This document shows, in pieces, positions 10,494 to 20,446 of a DNA stretch of 64,000 bases; the first letter of the stretch is position 1; every line of letters begins with the position of its first letter. Origin of the DNA: Legionella israelensis (GTDB lineage Bacteria > Pseudomonadota > Gammaproteobacteria > Legionellales > Legionellaceae); NCBI RefSeq assembly GCF_004571175.1, contig NZ_CP038273.1, positions 1,178,001 through 1,242,000 on the forward strand, in the 5' to 3' direction. The position numbers and the translations under genes are program-made. The notes under the pieces are model-generated. The model saw nothing but the letters and a program-made list of their open reading frames with translations. It was not told the DNA's origin and ran no database searches.

Positions 10494-11585
10494 ATGGGGT
10501 TTAAATGTGGAATCGTTGGCTTACCCAATGTCGGCAAATCAACTTTATTCAATGCACTGACAAAGGCAGGCATTGATGCAGCAAATTATCCTTTTTGTAC
10601 CATTGAACCTAACGTGGGTATTGTCACTGTTCCCGATCCGCGACTAGACCAACTGAGCGAAATTGTAAAACCCCAACAAACCGTACCCGCCACGATGCAA
10701 TTTGTAGATATAGCTGGACTGGTCAAAGGGGCAGCAAGCGGTGAAGGTCTGGGAAATCAGTTTTTGGCTAACATCCGTGAAACGGATGCTATTGCCCACG
10801 TGGTGCGTTGTTTTGAACATGCTGATATTGTCCATGTGGAAGGCAAGGTGGCCCCTTTATCTGATATTGAAGTCATTAACACTGAACTTGCCCTTGCTGA
10901 TATGGAAACCCTTGAAAAAGCCATCCTTAAGGCCGGTAAACAAAGCAAAAGCGGTAATAAGGAAGCCCTGTTTGAAAAGCAAACTCTGGAGAAGGTACAA
11001 AATCATCTGAATGAAGGCAGATCGGTTCGCAGCTTAACGCTGACGCCTGAAGAAAATGCATTGATTCGCCGCCTCTTCCTGCTTACGGCGAAACCTGTGC
11101 TTTATATTGCCAATGTCGATGATAATGGTTACCAAAATAACCCCTATCTCGAGCAAGTCACTCAACTGGCAAAAGATGAACAGGCGAGTGTGGTTGCCTT
11201 ATGTGCCGCCACTGAGTCGGAGTTAATTGAACTTGATGAGGAGGAGCGTCAGGAATTTATGGCCGAGCTGGGGTTGAAAGAACCTGGCTTGCATCGAGTG
11301 ATTCGCGCAGGTTATGAACTGTTAGGTTTACAGACGTATTTCACTGCCGGGGTAAAAGAGGTTCGTGCCTGGACGATTCCAAAAGGAGCAACCGCTCCGC
11401 AAGCAGCTTCCGTCATCCACACCGATTTTGAGAAAGGCTTCATTCGCGCTGAAGTGATTTCCTATGAGGATTTCATCCGTTATAAAGGAGAACAAGGAGC
11501 AAAAGAAGCCGGAAAGTTACGTCTGGAAGGAAAAGAATATGTAGTGGCGGATGGAGATGTTATGCATTTTCGTTTTAACGTATAA
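10494..11585 (+). CDS. ychF: Redox-regulated ATPase/GTPase YchF
   Basis: OLA1/YchF-type P-loop protein of the Obg-related group that prefers ATP and binds ribosomes. The 363-aa length is exact for the family. GLPNVGKST is G1, [13 protein letters not shown]-like sequence is G3, and NVDD replaces the canonical NKxD G4, which explains the ATP preference. A C-terminal TGS-like domain ([22 protein letters not shown]) completes it. It starts 38 bases after pth. Confidence 0.96.
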   Translation: MGFKCGIVGLPNVGKSTLFNALTKAGIDAANYPFCTIEPNVGIVTVPDPRLDQLSEIVKPQQTVPATMQFVDIAGLVKGAASGEGLGNQFLANIRETDAIAHVVRCFEHADIVHVEGKVAPLSDIEVINTELALADMETLEKAILKAGKQSKSGNKEALFEKQTLEKVQNHLNEGRSVRSLTLTPEENALIRRLFLLTAKPVLYIANVDDNGYQNNPYLEQVTQLAKDEQASVVALCAATESELIELDEEERQEFMAELGLKEPGLHRVIRAGYELLGLQTYFTAGVKEVRAWTIPKGATAPQAASVIHTDFEKGFIRAEVISYEDFIRYKGEQGAKEAGKLRLEGKEYVVADGDVMHFRFNV

Positions 11586-11717
11586 AACCTTGATGCCATA
11601 AAGCTCCTCAATACACATGTCGTTAGCTTAACTTGAAAAAGTATAAAAAGTAAAAAAGATGAATCTGTGAAACATTGATCGTTTGAGGGAGGGGAGCTGA
11701 GCCTGAATTCTTCAGAC

Positions 11718-11746
11718 TTGACTTTCAAAGCGCTGCATCTTAGCAT
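11718..11746 (+). promoter_or_regulatory. Candidate sigma-70 promoter for ispB
   Basis: TTGACT and TAGCAT are separated by exactly 17 bases and lie about 30 bases before the ispB start, downstream of the ychF 3' end. The fit to consensus is good. Confidence 0.5.
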
Positions 11747-11775
11747 GCTGTAATTTCAAATCCAGGGAGCATGCA

Positions 11776-12744
11776 ATGACAATTGACCGAATTAAATCCT
11801 TGGTCAGCGAAGATTTTGATGCTGTGAACGCACTCATTATCCACCATATTCAATCCCAAGTCGGCTTAATAGACGATTTGTCTCATTACATTGTTCAAAG
11901 CGGAGGAAAAAGACTGCGCCCACTTCTGGTTTTACTGTCTAGTCATGCCTGTAATTATCGGGGAAAGGATCATATTACCCTGGCAGCGATGGTTGAATTT
12001 TTCCACACAGCCACTCTTTTGCACGATGATGTCATTGATGAGTCAACCTTGCGACGTGGACGGCAAACGGCAAACAGCATATGGGGCTCTAAAGCAAGTA
12101 TTCTTGTCGGTGATTATTTATTTACGCAATCGGTCCAGTTGATGGTGGAAGTGGGTAAAAGCGAGATATTGAAACTGCTTGCAGACACCTCACATCAAAT
12201 CAGTTGTGGCGAAGTAAAGCAACTGGCAAACCGCCACAATTCATCTTTAAGCCTTGACGAATACCTGGATGTGATAAAAGCAAAAACGGCACTCTTGTTT
12301 GCCGCTGCAGCCTGCATTGGAGCTCATTTGACCCATAAAAATCAGGAAACCATCGACAGTCTCTATTCCTATGGATTACACCTAGGTAATGCATTCCAAC
12401 TCGTTGATGATGCCCTTGATTATTGTTCTGATGCTGAAACCATCGGTAAAAATATTGGTGATGACCTGGCCGATGGCAAAGCCACTCTTCCATTGCTTCA
12501 TGCACTGAAAAATGGAACGCCCAGACAGCAGGAACATATTAAAGAAAGTCTGCGAGAAGGAAGCCTGAAATACCTGCCAGAAATACATCAGGCCATTAAA
12601 GAAACCAAAGCCATAGAATTTACCTATCAATGTGCCAGAGAAGAGATAGATAAAGCCTTGACGGCTTTAGCTGTTCTTCCTGAATCTCTGTATAAAACGG
12701 CTCTGATTGATTTAGCAAATTTTGCCATTGATCGCAAGCATTAA
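11776..12744 (+). CDS. ispB: Octaprenyl (polyprenyl) diphosphate synthase
   Basis: Trans-prenyltransferase making the side chain of ubiquinone. Its 322 aa contain GGKRLRP for binding isopentenyl diphosphate, the first Asp-rich motif in LLHDDVIDES and the second in LVDDALDYCSD. The residues before the first Asp motif (EFFHTATLLHDD) lack large aromatics close to DD, consistent with a long-chain product. AGGGAGC precedes the ATG. It is usually divergent from rplU; here rplY-pth-ychF lie between. Confidence 0.93.
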   Translation: MTIDRIKSLVSEDFDAVNALIIHHIQSQVGLIDDLSHYIVQSGGKRLRPLLVLLSSHACNYRGKDHITLAAMVEFFHTATLLHDDVIDESTLRRGRQTANSIWGSKASILVGDYLFTQSVQLMVEVGKSEILKLLADTSHQISCGEVKQLANRHNSSLSLDEYLDVIKAKTALLFAAAACIGAHLTHKNQETIDSLYSYGLHLGNAFQLVDDALDYCSDAETIGKNIGDDLADGKATLPLLHALKNGTPRQQEHIKESLREGSLKYLPEIHQAIKETKAIEFTYQCAREEIDKALTALAVLPESLYKTALIDLANFAIDRKH

Positions 12745-12850
12745 CCATAATGCTATGTTATAATACGTCAACGCAAAATTATATTATTTAATATTACTTA
12801 TAAGTGCGTGAAGGCTAAAAAATTTGTGATTTTTATTAAAGATCACTAGT

Positions 12851-13180
12851 AGCTCAACCCTATGTTAACGATAGCAAAAACGGACAGATTTGAGTTCAAG
12901 TTGCGAGAAAATTTCGCTAAAAAAGCGCAGCATAGTGACCGCACAACTTTGTGAAAAATTTACGAATCCCTGTGGTTTGACCACGAGGTCCATAAAAAAG
13001 GCCAATCTTATTATTTATCAAAGACTTAGAAAACACTGTATTTTGATAAATAGACGGGTGCTGCGGTGATTCGTAAGCGGAAAAAATTCACAAAATCGAG
13101 ATTGACCTATGCAAGCACTTTTTAGTTAAATTTTCTTCAAAATGGACCAAAATTGCCGTTTATCGAGCAGGGCTGAGCAC
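12851..13180. repeat. Dispersed repeat (same family as 7937-8101), interrupted by a second element
   Basis: The outer parts (12851-12940 and 13103-13180) align with the rpmA-obgE gap: CAGATTTGAGTT, GCTAAAAAAGC, CAGCATAGTGACC, then CAGGGCTGAGCAC. A 162-base element lies between them. The repeat occupies the whole gap from ispB to about 15 bases upstream of tRNA-Pro, so it may carry or replace part of the tRNA promoter. There is no coding frame in the 450-base gap. Confidence 0.6.
12941..13102. mobile_element. MITE-like element nested in another repeat
   Basis: A foldable 162-base element flanked by TGACC on both sides (12936-12940 and 13103-13107). Its ends form an imperfect inverted repeat (ACTTTGTGAAAAATTT near one end; TTCACAAAATCGAG at the other). 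Inside are GTGGTTTGACCAC and a TTTATCAAAG/TTTTGATAAAT pair. The interior matches the element at 61141-61309 in reverse orientation, including GTGG-TTGACCACG-GGTCCATAAA and GCGGTGATTCGTA. It encodes nothing, so any transposase would act in trans. Confidence 0.6.
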
Positions 13181-13194
13181 TTACAGATCACTAT

Positions 13195-13271
13195 CGGAGT
13201 GTAGCTCAGCCTGGTAGAGCACTGCCTTCGGGAGGCAGGGGTCGCAGGTTCAATTCCTGTCACTCCGACCA
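13195..13271 (+). tRNA. tRNA-Pro (anticodon CGG)
   Basis: A 77-base cloverleaf with an encoded CCA end. The acceptor stem is CGGAGTG/CACTCCG. The anticodon stem CTGCC/GGCAG encloses the loop TTCGGGA, so the anticodon is CGG, reading CCG proline codons. The T-arm contains GTTCAATTC. It converges with serS, whose stop codon lies about 20 bases away. Confidence 0.96.
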
Positions 13272-13291
13272 TGTAAAGCCCCGCGTAACCT

Positions 13292-14572
<1,281 letters not shown>

Positions 14573-14598
14573 CTACCTTTTGCAATGATTTATTCTAT

Positions 14599-14979
14599 TT
14601 ATCGTATGTATTTGCCCAACTGCCATCCTAAATACACCATAAACAGCGCTCCGACATTGTTCGCAAGAACATTCATGCACAGTTTAAACCATTGATGTTT
14701 TTCAAACATCAACAATGACTCCATGGCAAAACTGGAAAACGTCGTGTATGCACCAAGAAAACCGGAAAAAATGAACAAACGCGCGCCCTCTGTACCACTC
14801 CAGCGGTCAGAAAGCACTGCAAGTAAGAGCCCGCCAATAAAAGATCCGAGGCTATTGACAATAAGCGTCCCGTAGGGAAAATAGATTCCCCAAAATGTCT
14901 GCGCCCCTGTTTTCGTTACGTACCGACAAATTGCACCGAGCGCGCCTCCTAATGCTACAGCACCATAGGGCGTGAGCAT
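14599..14979 (-). CDS. crcB: Fluoride channel CrcB/Fluc
   Basis: Dual-topology membrane protein exporting fluoride. At 126 aa it has four hydrophobic segments and the family motifs GGALGAICRY, NSLGSFIGG and GFLGAYTTFSSFAMES, the last two lining the pore with the conserved Asn and Phe residues. It begins four bases after the lpxA stop, leaving no room for the fluoride riboswitch that often precedes crcB, so its expression probably depends on the upstream envelope operon. Confidence 0.93.
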   Translation of the reverse strand: MLTPYGAVALGGALGAICRYVTKTGAQTFWGIYFPYGTLIVNSLGSFIGGLLLAVLSDRWSGTEGARLFIFSGFLGAYTTFSSFAMESLLMFEKHQWFKLCMNVLANNVGALFMVYLGWQLGKYIR

Positions 14980-14983
14980 ATAT

Positions 14984-15754
14984 TCACCTCACTATGCCGC
15001 GTGTAGATTGATTTAATACATCAATCATAGGCACAATTTCAGGACACTCCTGCTGCATAAGCTCCAGTTCCATAATGGCCTGTTGCACCGTTAAGCCCTT
15101 GCGAAAAATGATTTTATAAGCTCTTCTCAGTTGATCAATCACAGAAGAGGAAAATCCCCGACGTCTAAGACCTACGGTATTAATTCCACAAGCCGATGTC
15201 GTATGCCCTGCAATCATGACATAAGGTAAAACATCCTTAGTGACATAGGTTGCACGGGCAATAAAAGCATAAGCGCCAACATGGCAGAATTGATGAACAG
15301 CCGCATAAGCACCAATAATGGCATAATCATGCAAAATTACATGACCTGATAAAGCCGCGTAGTTCACCATGATGATATGATTTCCTACCATACAATCATG
15401 TCCGATATGAGAATAAGCCATTAAAAAATTATGATTTCCAATTTTTGTAACGCCTCCGCCTTTCACCGTGCCACGACTAATCATGCAATATTCGCGAATG
15501 ACATTGTTATTTCCAATCTCAAGGCGGGTAGGTTCCCCTTGATAAGTGATATCCTGCGGCTCATCACCAATGGAGGCAAACTGAAAGATCTTATTATTCT
15601 TACCAATGACAGTGGGTCCTTCAATCACCACATGAGGACCAATCCAGGTGCCTTCGCCGATTTCCACGTCAGCCCCAATAACGGTTCCGGCACCTACTAT
15701 TACGTCTTTGGCAAGTTTGGCTGAAGGATGAATGATTGCGTTTTTACTTATCAC
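14984..15754 (-). CDS. lpxA: UDP-N-acetylglucosamine acyltransferase
   Basis: First enzyme of lipid A synthesis, transferring a 3-hydroxyacyl chain from ACP to UDP-GlcNAc. The 256-aa chain is a left-handed beta helix with hexapeptide repeats (IHPSAKLAKDVIVGAGTVIG). The catalytic His lies in SHIGHDCMVGN, and GLRRRGFS opens the C-terminal helical part. It overlaps fabZ by 11 bp and is followed by crcB rather than the lpxB found here in E. coli. Confidence 0.96.
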   Translation of the reverse strand: MISKNAIIHPSAKLAKDVIVGAGTVIGADVEIGEGTWIGPHVVIEGPTVIGKNNKIFQFASIGDEPQDITYQGEPTRLEIGNNNVIREYCMISRGTVKGGGVTKIGNHNFLMAYSHIGHDCMVGNHIIMVNYAALSGHVILHDYAIIGAYAAVHQFCHVGAYAFIARATYVTKDVLPYVMIAGHTTSACGINTVGLRRRGFSSSVIDQLRRAYKIIFRKGLTVQQAIMELELMQQECPEIVPMIDVLNQSTRGIVR

Positions 15755-16202
15755 TTTTAATTTCCTTTGTTGCGCTTAACAAGTCAGCTGAACAGGCCAG
15801 TCTATCACCCACATAAGCCTCCCCGTGCATTCGCCAGAAATCCCTTTTCTGACCCACTAATTGCACTTCTAAACGCAACTGATCACCGGGTGTCACTATT
15901 TGTTTAAATTTGGCATTATCAATGCCGGCAAAGAAATGTAGAAATTCATACCCCTCTTTTGCTGTATGAGATAGACTGAATAAAATAGCTGAAGCCTGAG
16001 CCAGCGCTTCTAACATCAGTACTCCGGGCATGATAGGATTACCTGGAAAATGACCTTCAAAAAAAGGTTCGTTGATCGTCACATTTTTAATGGCTTTTAA
16101 ATAATTGAGCTCTTGATAATCGAGAACCCTGTCCACCAGAATAAATGGATAACGATGCGGTATCAAATCAAGAATTTTAATAATATCTACTGGTTCATTC
16201 AT
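15744..16202 (-). CDS. fabZ: 3-hydroxyacyl-[ACP] dehydratase
   Basis: Dehydrates 3-hydroxyacyl-ACP in fatty-acid elongation and so competes with LpxA and LpxD for substrate. The hot-dog fold is recognised by HFPGNPIMPGVLMLEALAQA, holding the catalytic His and Glu, and by HRYPFILVDRVL. The 152-aa length is normal. It overlaps lpxD by 4 bp and lpxA by 11 bp, so translation is probably coupled. Confidence 0.97.
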   Translation of the reverse strand: MNEPVDIIKILDLIPHRYPFILVDRVLDYQELNYLKAIKNVTINEPFFEGHFPGNPIMPGVLMLEALAQASAILFSLSHTAKEGYEFLHFFAGIDNAKFKQIVTPGDQLRLEVQLVGQKRDFWRMHGEAYVGDRLACSADLLSATKEIKSDK

Positions 16203-17218
16203 TTTTTTCTCATCTTATCTTTTTCCAAGGCTTTCAGCCGTTCAATATAATCATCCAGGCGACGAAATCTTGCTGCATTTCTTCGCCAGTGCCGATGCTC
16301 ACTTATCAGAGTTCCTGATGTATATACGCCCGATTTGTGTAGTGTTTTAGCAACCGTTGACATACCACTGATGACAACATTGTCAGCAAGCCTGATATAG
16401 GCTGCTATAGAACTGGCTCCGCCAATGATACAATCCGAACCGATTTGAGTGTGAGCCCCAATCGCTGCACATCCTGCGATTGCCGTGTTAGCACCAATCA
16501 GCACATCATGGGCGATCTGAACAAGATTATCCACACATACACCTTCGGCCAGATAAGTATCCCCCAGAGAACCTCTGTCGATCACTGTATTGGCGCCAAT
16601 CTTTACCGAGTTTGCAATAACGACCCCTCCAACGGCAGGTCCAGCCTTCCACACTCCTTGTTGTTTGGAAAAATTGAAAGGTACGGCACCAATAACCGTG
16701 CCAGAGTCAATTCGGACATTTTGGCCGATGCGAGTTCCTCGACGAACAAAAACACCACTCTCTATTTGGCATCCCTGACCAATACAAACATTAGCTTCAA
16801 TAACGGTATTGGAAGCAATCCTGACATTATCGCCCAATTGCACGTTATGCTCAATCACTGAATTGGCCGCTATAGCAATATTTTTACCTAAAATTGCTGA
16901 CTCGGCAATTTTGGCGCTTGGATGAATACCGGTAAAATGCGAGGGAGAAGCCAGTAAGAGTTCTGCTGCTGCAGCCATGGCCAGAAAAGGATTAGAAACA
17001 GCAATAGCATTGCGGGGGCATACTGACATTTGATGAGGGGTAACGATAACCGCACCCGCCTTCGTCGACTGCAAAAGAGGGTAAAACACAGGATTATCAT
17101 AATAAGCCACATCCTCGGATGTGGCTTGAGAAAGCGAGGCAACGCCTGTGAGTTGAATGTGAGGGTTTCCCTGCCATTCGCCTCCCAAGTGCTCAGAAAG
17201 TTGCACTAAAGTCAGCAC
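16199..17218 (-). CDS. lpxD: UDP-3-O-(3-hydroxyacyl)glucosamine N-acyltransferase
   Basis: Third committed step of lipid A assembly, adding the N-linked hydroxyacyl chain. The N-terminal uridine-binding domain (about residues 1-95) is followed by a hexapeptide-repeat beta helix (IHPSAKIAESAILGKNIAI onwards) with the catalytic His in VQIAHDVLIG, and a C-terminal helix. The 339-aa length fits E. coli LpxD (341). It starts 15 bases after the skp stop. Legionella genomes can carry more than one lpxD; this copy is the one in the conserved envelope operon. Confidence 0.95.
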   Translation of the reverse strand: MLTLVQLSEHLGGEWQGNPHIQLTGVASLSQATSEDVAYYDNPVFYPLLQSTKAGAVIVTPHQMSVCPRNAIAVSNPFLAMAAAAELLLASPSHFTGIHPSAKIAESAILGKNIAIAANSVIEHNVQLGDNVRIASNTVIEANVCIGQGCQIESGVFVRRGTRIGQNVRIDSGTVIGAVPFNFSKQQGVWKAGPAVGGVVIANSVKIGANTVIDRGSLGDTYLAEGVCVDNLVQIAHDVLIGANTAIAGCAAIGAHTQIGSDCIIGGASSIAAYIRLADNVVISGMSTVAKTLHKSGVYTSGTLISEHRHWRRNAARFRRLDDYIERLKALEKDKMRKK

Positions 17219-17233
17219 GATAAAACCGCAGGC

Positions 17234-17734
17234 TTAGCTGATTTCCTCAACGACTTTATCCGTCACATCTAATTGTTGTACGCTATAGGGAGCGGCATCT
17301 TTCTGCAGAATAAGATCGTATTTTTGATCCTTTGCGACTTTGGCAATCGCATCACGCACTTTGTTATACAATCCTTCCATCGCTTTATTATGGGCGGTAC
17401 TTAATTCCTGCTGATATTGTTGGCCTTCGCGCTCAAACTTCTTTTGAGCATCGATGATTTTCGTCTGCAATTCTTTCTTTTGCGCCTCGCTCATTACGGA
17501 TGCGTCGCGTTTGAATTTTTCCATGTCATTTTTTAATTCTGTCTCCATAGAAACCAATTTATCACGACGAGGTTTAAATTCCTTTTCCAGTTTTTCCTGA
17601 ATATTTTTCATTTGTGGGGAGGTCTGAATGATTTTTTGTAAATCCACAACACCTATTTTTGACCAATTAGCAAAAACACTGGTTCCACTAAAACTTAAAA
17701 CCAATGCGATAAACAACAAACTTAATCGCTTCAT
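17234..17734 (-). CDS. skp: Periplasmic chaperone Skp/OmpH
   Basis: Trimeric jellyfish-shaped chaperone for unfolded outer-membrane proteins. A signal peptide (MKRLSLLFIALVLSFSGTSVFA) is followed by the beta core (KIGVVDLQKIIQTSPQM) and long charged coiled-coil arms (LEKEFKPRRDKLVSMETEL). The 166-aa length is normal. It lies between bamA and lpxD as in most gammaproteobacteria and serves the same pathway as BamA. About 210 bases separate it from bamA, with no further feature that I can support. Confidence 0.93.
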   Translation of the reverse strand: MKRLSLLFIALVLSFSGTSVFANWSKIGVVDLQKIIQTSPQMKNIQEKLEKEFKPRRDKLVSMETELKNDMEKFKRDASVMSEAQKKELQTKIIDAQKKFEREGQQYQQELSTAHNKAMEGLYNKVRDAIAKVAKDQKYDLILQKDAAPYSVQQLDVTDKVVEEIS

Positions 17735-17946
17735 AATTTTCTCCGAGATAAAAAGTTACACAGCAGCAGTTGTAATGAATACGTTTTAACCGCTGTCTAT
17801 GGCTGCTCGCGCCGCCCATACATGCTAGCATATTTTAAAGCTCATACGATATACCATGGAAGAACTTCATCGTTTATTTATCTTACGCTTCCACAGACCC
17901 TAAACAGGCGCTGGGAAAAAAAATGTGTCAAGCAGAAATAACTCTC

Positions 17947-20262
17947 CTAAAAACTTGAAGACAGTGCAAATTGAAAAATCTGTTCCATATCTGTGGGCTG
18001 TTTATTTAAAGGCTTAGCAAGGCTAAATGCTAAAGGACCGAAAGGCGAACGCCATTCCACTGATAAGCCTGCTGAATAGCGCATAGGTCCTGCGGATGTT
18101 CCCCGTAGTATAACCGGTGTGCCGCGGGCAAATACATTTCCAGCATCGACAAAGGCCATTGTTCGAATTGTATCACGGCTTAAAGGATAAGGAAGAACAA
18201 GTCCAATGCTGCCATTCACCAAAAAATTTGCCCCAAGAGAATTACCAAAGCTATCCTGAGGTCCCAATGAAAAACTGTCATAGCCTCGAACCTGGCCGGG
18301 CTGCGCAATACCCCCTGCCATATAGTTTTCGTAAAAAGGTAAGCCTTGATTATTAAAGGTATTTCCATAGGCAATATTACCCAACAGAGAAAGAATAAAA
18401 CCCTGCGTCAAAGGATAGAATAAATGAGCCTGGTAGGATGCTTTATAATATTTTAATGACTTAGAATCGGCAGGCAAGGCAAGTAATGTTGTAGCCTGCT
18501 GATTTATTCCGCTTGTTGGGTAAGGAAATTGATCATAACTGTTACGATTCCAGCCGCTTGTCAGTCGAATCTGGTGAAAGCGGTTTCCATTGAGAGCCAC
18601 AAAGCTTTGAATCTGCGGGACATTTCCTGTGGACCGAATATCCAGATCTTGATATCCAAAACCAAGCTGGAGACTGCTTTTTTCGCTCAATAAAATATTG
18701 TAATTGACATCACCACCGAAACTATTGGAAGTGTAGGTACTGACATCAAGTTCCTTTTTAGGATTAACATGCTGGTAATAAAGATTGAAACCACGTCCTA
18801 TGCCGGTTTTGGTATAAAAAGGATTGTAATAGTTATAAGAATAATTCTGTCCCCAGTAACTGGCATTGAACGCTAAGCCTACTGAGCGTCCTGTTCCCAT
18901 AAAGTTACGTTGATTAAAAGAGGCATTAAACTGTGGCCCGTTGGTGCCGTAGCCGACAGAAGCCGTTGCCTCAGCAGAGGGAGCTTCTTCCATTTTAACA
19001 TCAAGATCAACCTGGTTATTGGTACCAGGTACCGGGTTGGTTTTAATATCAATGTTTTTCAAATAACTTAACAAGCGTAATTGTCGCTCAGATTCTTTAA
19101 TGTTATGTAAGGATAAAAGCGCACCCTCATCCTGACGAATGATATTACGCAAAACATAATCACCGGTTTTTGTATTTCCATGAAAATTGATTCGGCGAAC
19201 ATACACATGACGTCCTGGCTGGACAATAAAAGTAATAAAAACGGTTTTATCTTGCTCATTAATACGTGGTTCGGCATTGATTGCAGGGAAGCCATAGCCT
19301 TTATCGCCTAAAGCAAGACCTATCGCCGAAATACTTTCAGTTACTTTTTTTCTGGAAAAAACGTCGCCTTTTTTGACTTGGATCAAAGAGTCCTGTTTTT
19401 CTTTGGGTAACACTCTATCGCCAATCACCTCATAACCGGCAAACCGATATTGTGGTCCTTCCTCAATATGAATATGAATGTAGACATCTTTTTTATCAGG
19501 CGACAACAAAACCTGTGAAGAAACAATATTAAATTTCAAATATCCACGATCAAGATAAAAGGAGCGTAATGCTTCAAGGGAAGCATCCATCCCTTCTTTC
19601 GTGTATTGATCTTTTTTAGAAAAATAGGTCAACAGGCCGCTGGAAGATAAGCTAAGCTGGGACAGCAATTCATTGGTGGTAAAATCACGGTTGGCAATGA
19701 TTTTTATTTCTTTAATGCGTGAAACACGCCCTTCGGAAATGGTCACCTGGATAGACACTCGGTTTTCTGTCAGCGGGGTTACAGAAGAAGTAATTCGAGC
19801 ATTATATTTACCCCGTGCATTGTAAGCCTGCTTCAGTTCTTTTTCCAAACGCTCCAGGGATGAGCGTTGAAATACGCGACCCTTTACCAAACCCAATTGC
19901 TTGAGTAATTCCTTCATTTTATCCTTGGGAATTTCAGAATTACCAACAACATTGACCGAACCAATGGTCGCCCTCTCGACCACACGCACAATAAGAATAT
20001 TCCCTTGACGCTCAAGAGTGACCAATTGAAAAAACCCCGTTTCATAAAGCGCGCGAATGATTTGAGCAGTAGATTCAGGCCCTATCTCCTCACCGACCTG
20101 AACGGGAATATAGTTCAATACTGTACCTGTTTTGATACGCTGTAAACCCGTTACTTTTATTCCTTTGACAACAAAGCCATTTGCGGCTGAAATCTGGGTT
20201 GACCATGCCAGGGCTGTAGAACAACATACCCCCAAAACAAAATTTCTGCTGATTGTTTTCAT
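17947..20262 (-). CDS. bamA: Outer-membrane protein assembly factor BamA
   Basis: Core of the machine that folds beta-barrel proteins into the outer membrane. After a signal peptide (MKTISRNFVLGVCCSTALAWS) come five POTRA domains (first: GFVVKGIKVTGLQRIKTGTVLNYIPV) and then a 16-strand barrel ending in QFALSSSF with the terminal Phe signature. The VRGYDSFSLGPQD segment matches the conserved VRGY/F loop 6. I start it at the internal ATG at 20262, because the longer frame adds 34 residues before the signal peptide. The final length is 771 aa. Confidence 0.95.
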   Translation of the reverse strand: MKTISRNFVLGVCCSTALAWSTQISAANGFVVKGIKVTGLQRIKTGTVLNYIPVQVGEEIGPESTAQIIRALYETGFFQLVTLERQGNILIVRVVERATIGSVNVVGNSEIPKDKMKELLKQLGLVKGRVFQRSSLERLEKELKQAYNARGKYNARITSSVTPLTENRVSIQVTISEGRVSRIKEIKIIANRDFTTNELLSQLSLSSSGLLTYFSKKDQYTKEGMDASLEALRSFYLDRGYLKFNIVSSQVLLSPDKKDVYIHIHIEEGPQYRFAGYEVIGDRVLPKEKQDSLIQVKKGDVFSRKKVTESISAIGLALGDKGYGFPAINAEPRINEQDKTVFITFIVQPGRHVYVRRINFHGNTKTGDYVLRNIIRQDEGALLSLHNIKESERQLRLLSYLKNIDIKTNPVPGTNNQVDLDVKMEEAPSAEATASVGYGTNGPQFNASFNQRNFMGTGRSVGLAFNASYWGQNYSYNYYNPFYTKTGIGRGFNLYYQHVNPKKELDVSTYTSNSFGGDVNYNILLSEKSSLQLGFGYQDLDIRSTGNVPQIQSFVALNGNRFHQIRLTSGWNRNSYDQFPYPTSGINQQATTLLALPADSKSLKYYKASYQAHLFYPLTQGFILSLLGNIAYGNTFNNQGLPFYENYMAGGIAQPGQVRGYDSFSLGPQDSFGNSLGANFLVNGSIGLVLPYPLSRDTIRTMAFVDAGNVFARGTPVILRGTSAGPMRYSAGLSVEWRSPFGPLAFSLAKPLNKQPTDMEQIFQFALSSSF

Positions 20263-20446
20263 TATTATTTTACATCCAGTACTGCGAGTATCATCGAAGC
20301 TAAAAAGGATTCGATCATAACAAAAATTTGCAACCCTTTTATAGTAACTTCCAGCCTCTGTCAAGAAAAGCTTTAGACAAAGTGAACGCTTTTTGTTAAT
20401 AATCCAAGGCTATCTGTCTGATAAAAAAGGACTAATAACTCATAAG

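Noticed and set aside
14980-14983. Fluoride riboswitch before crcB
   Set aside because: Only four bases separate lpxA and crcB, and no riboswitch sequence lies within lpxA's 3' end that I can see.
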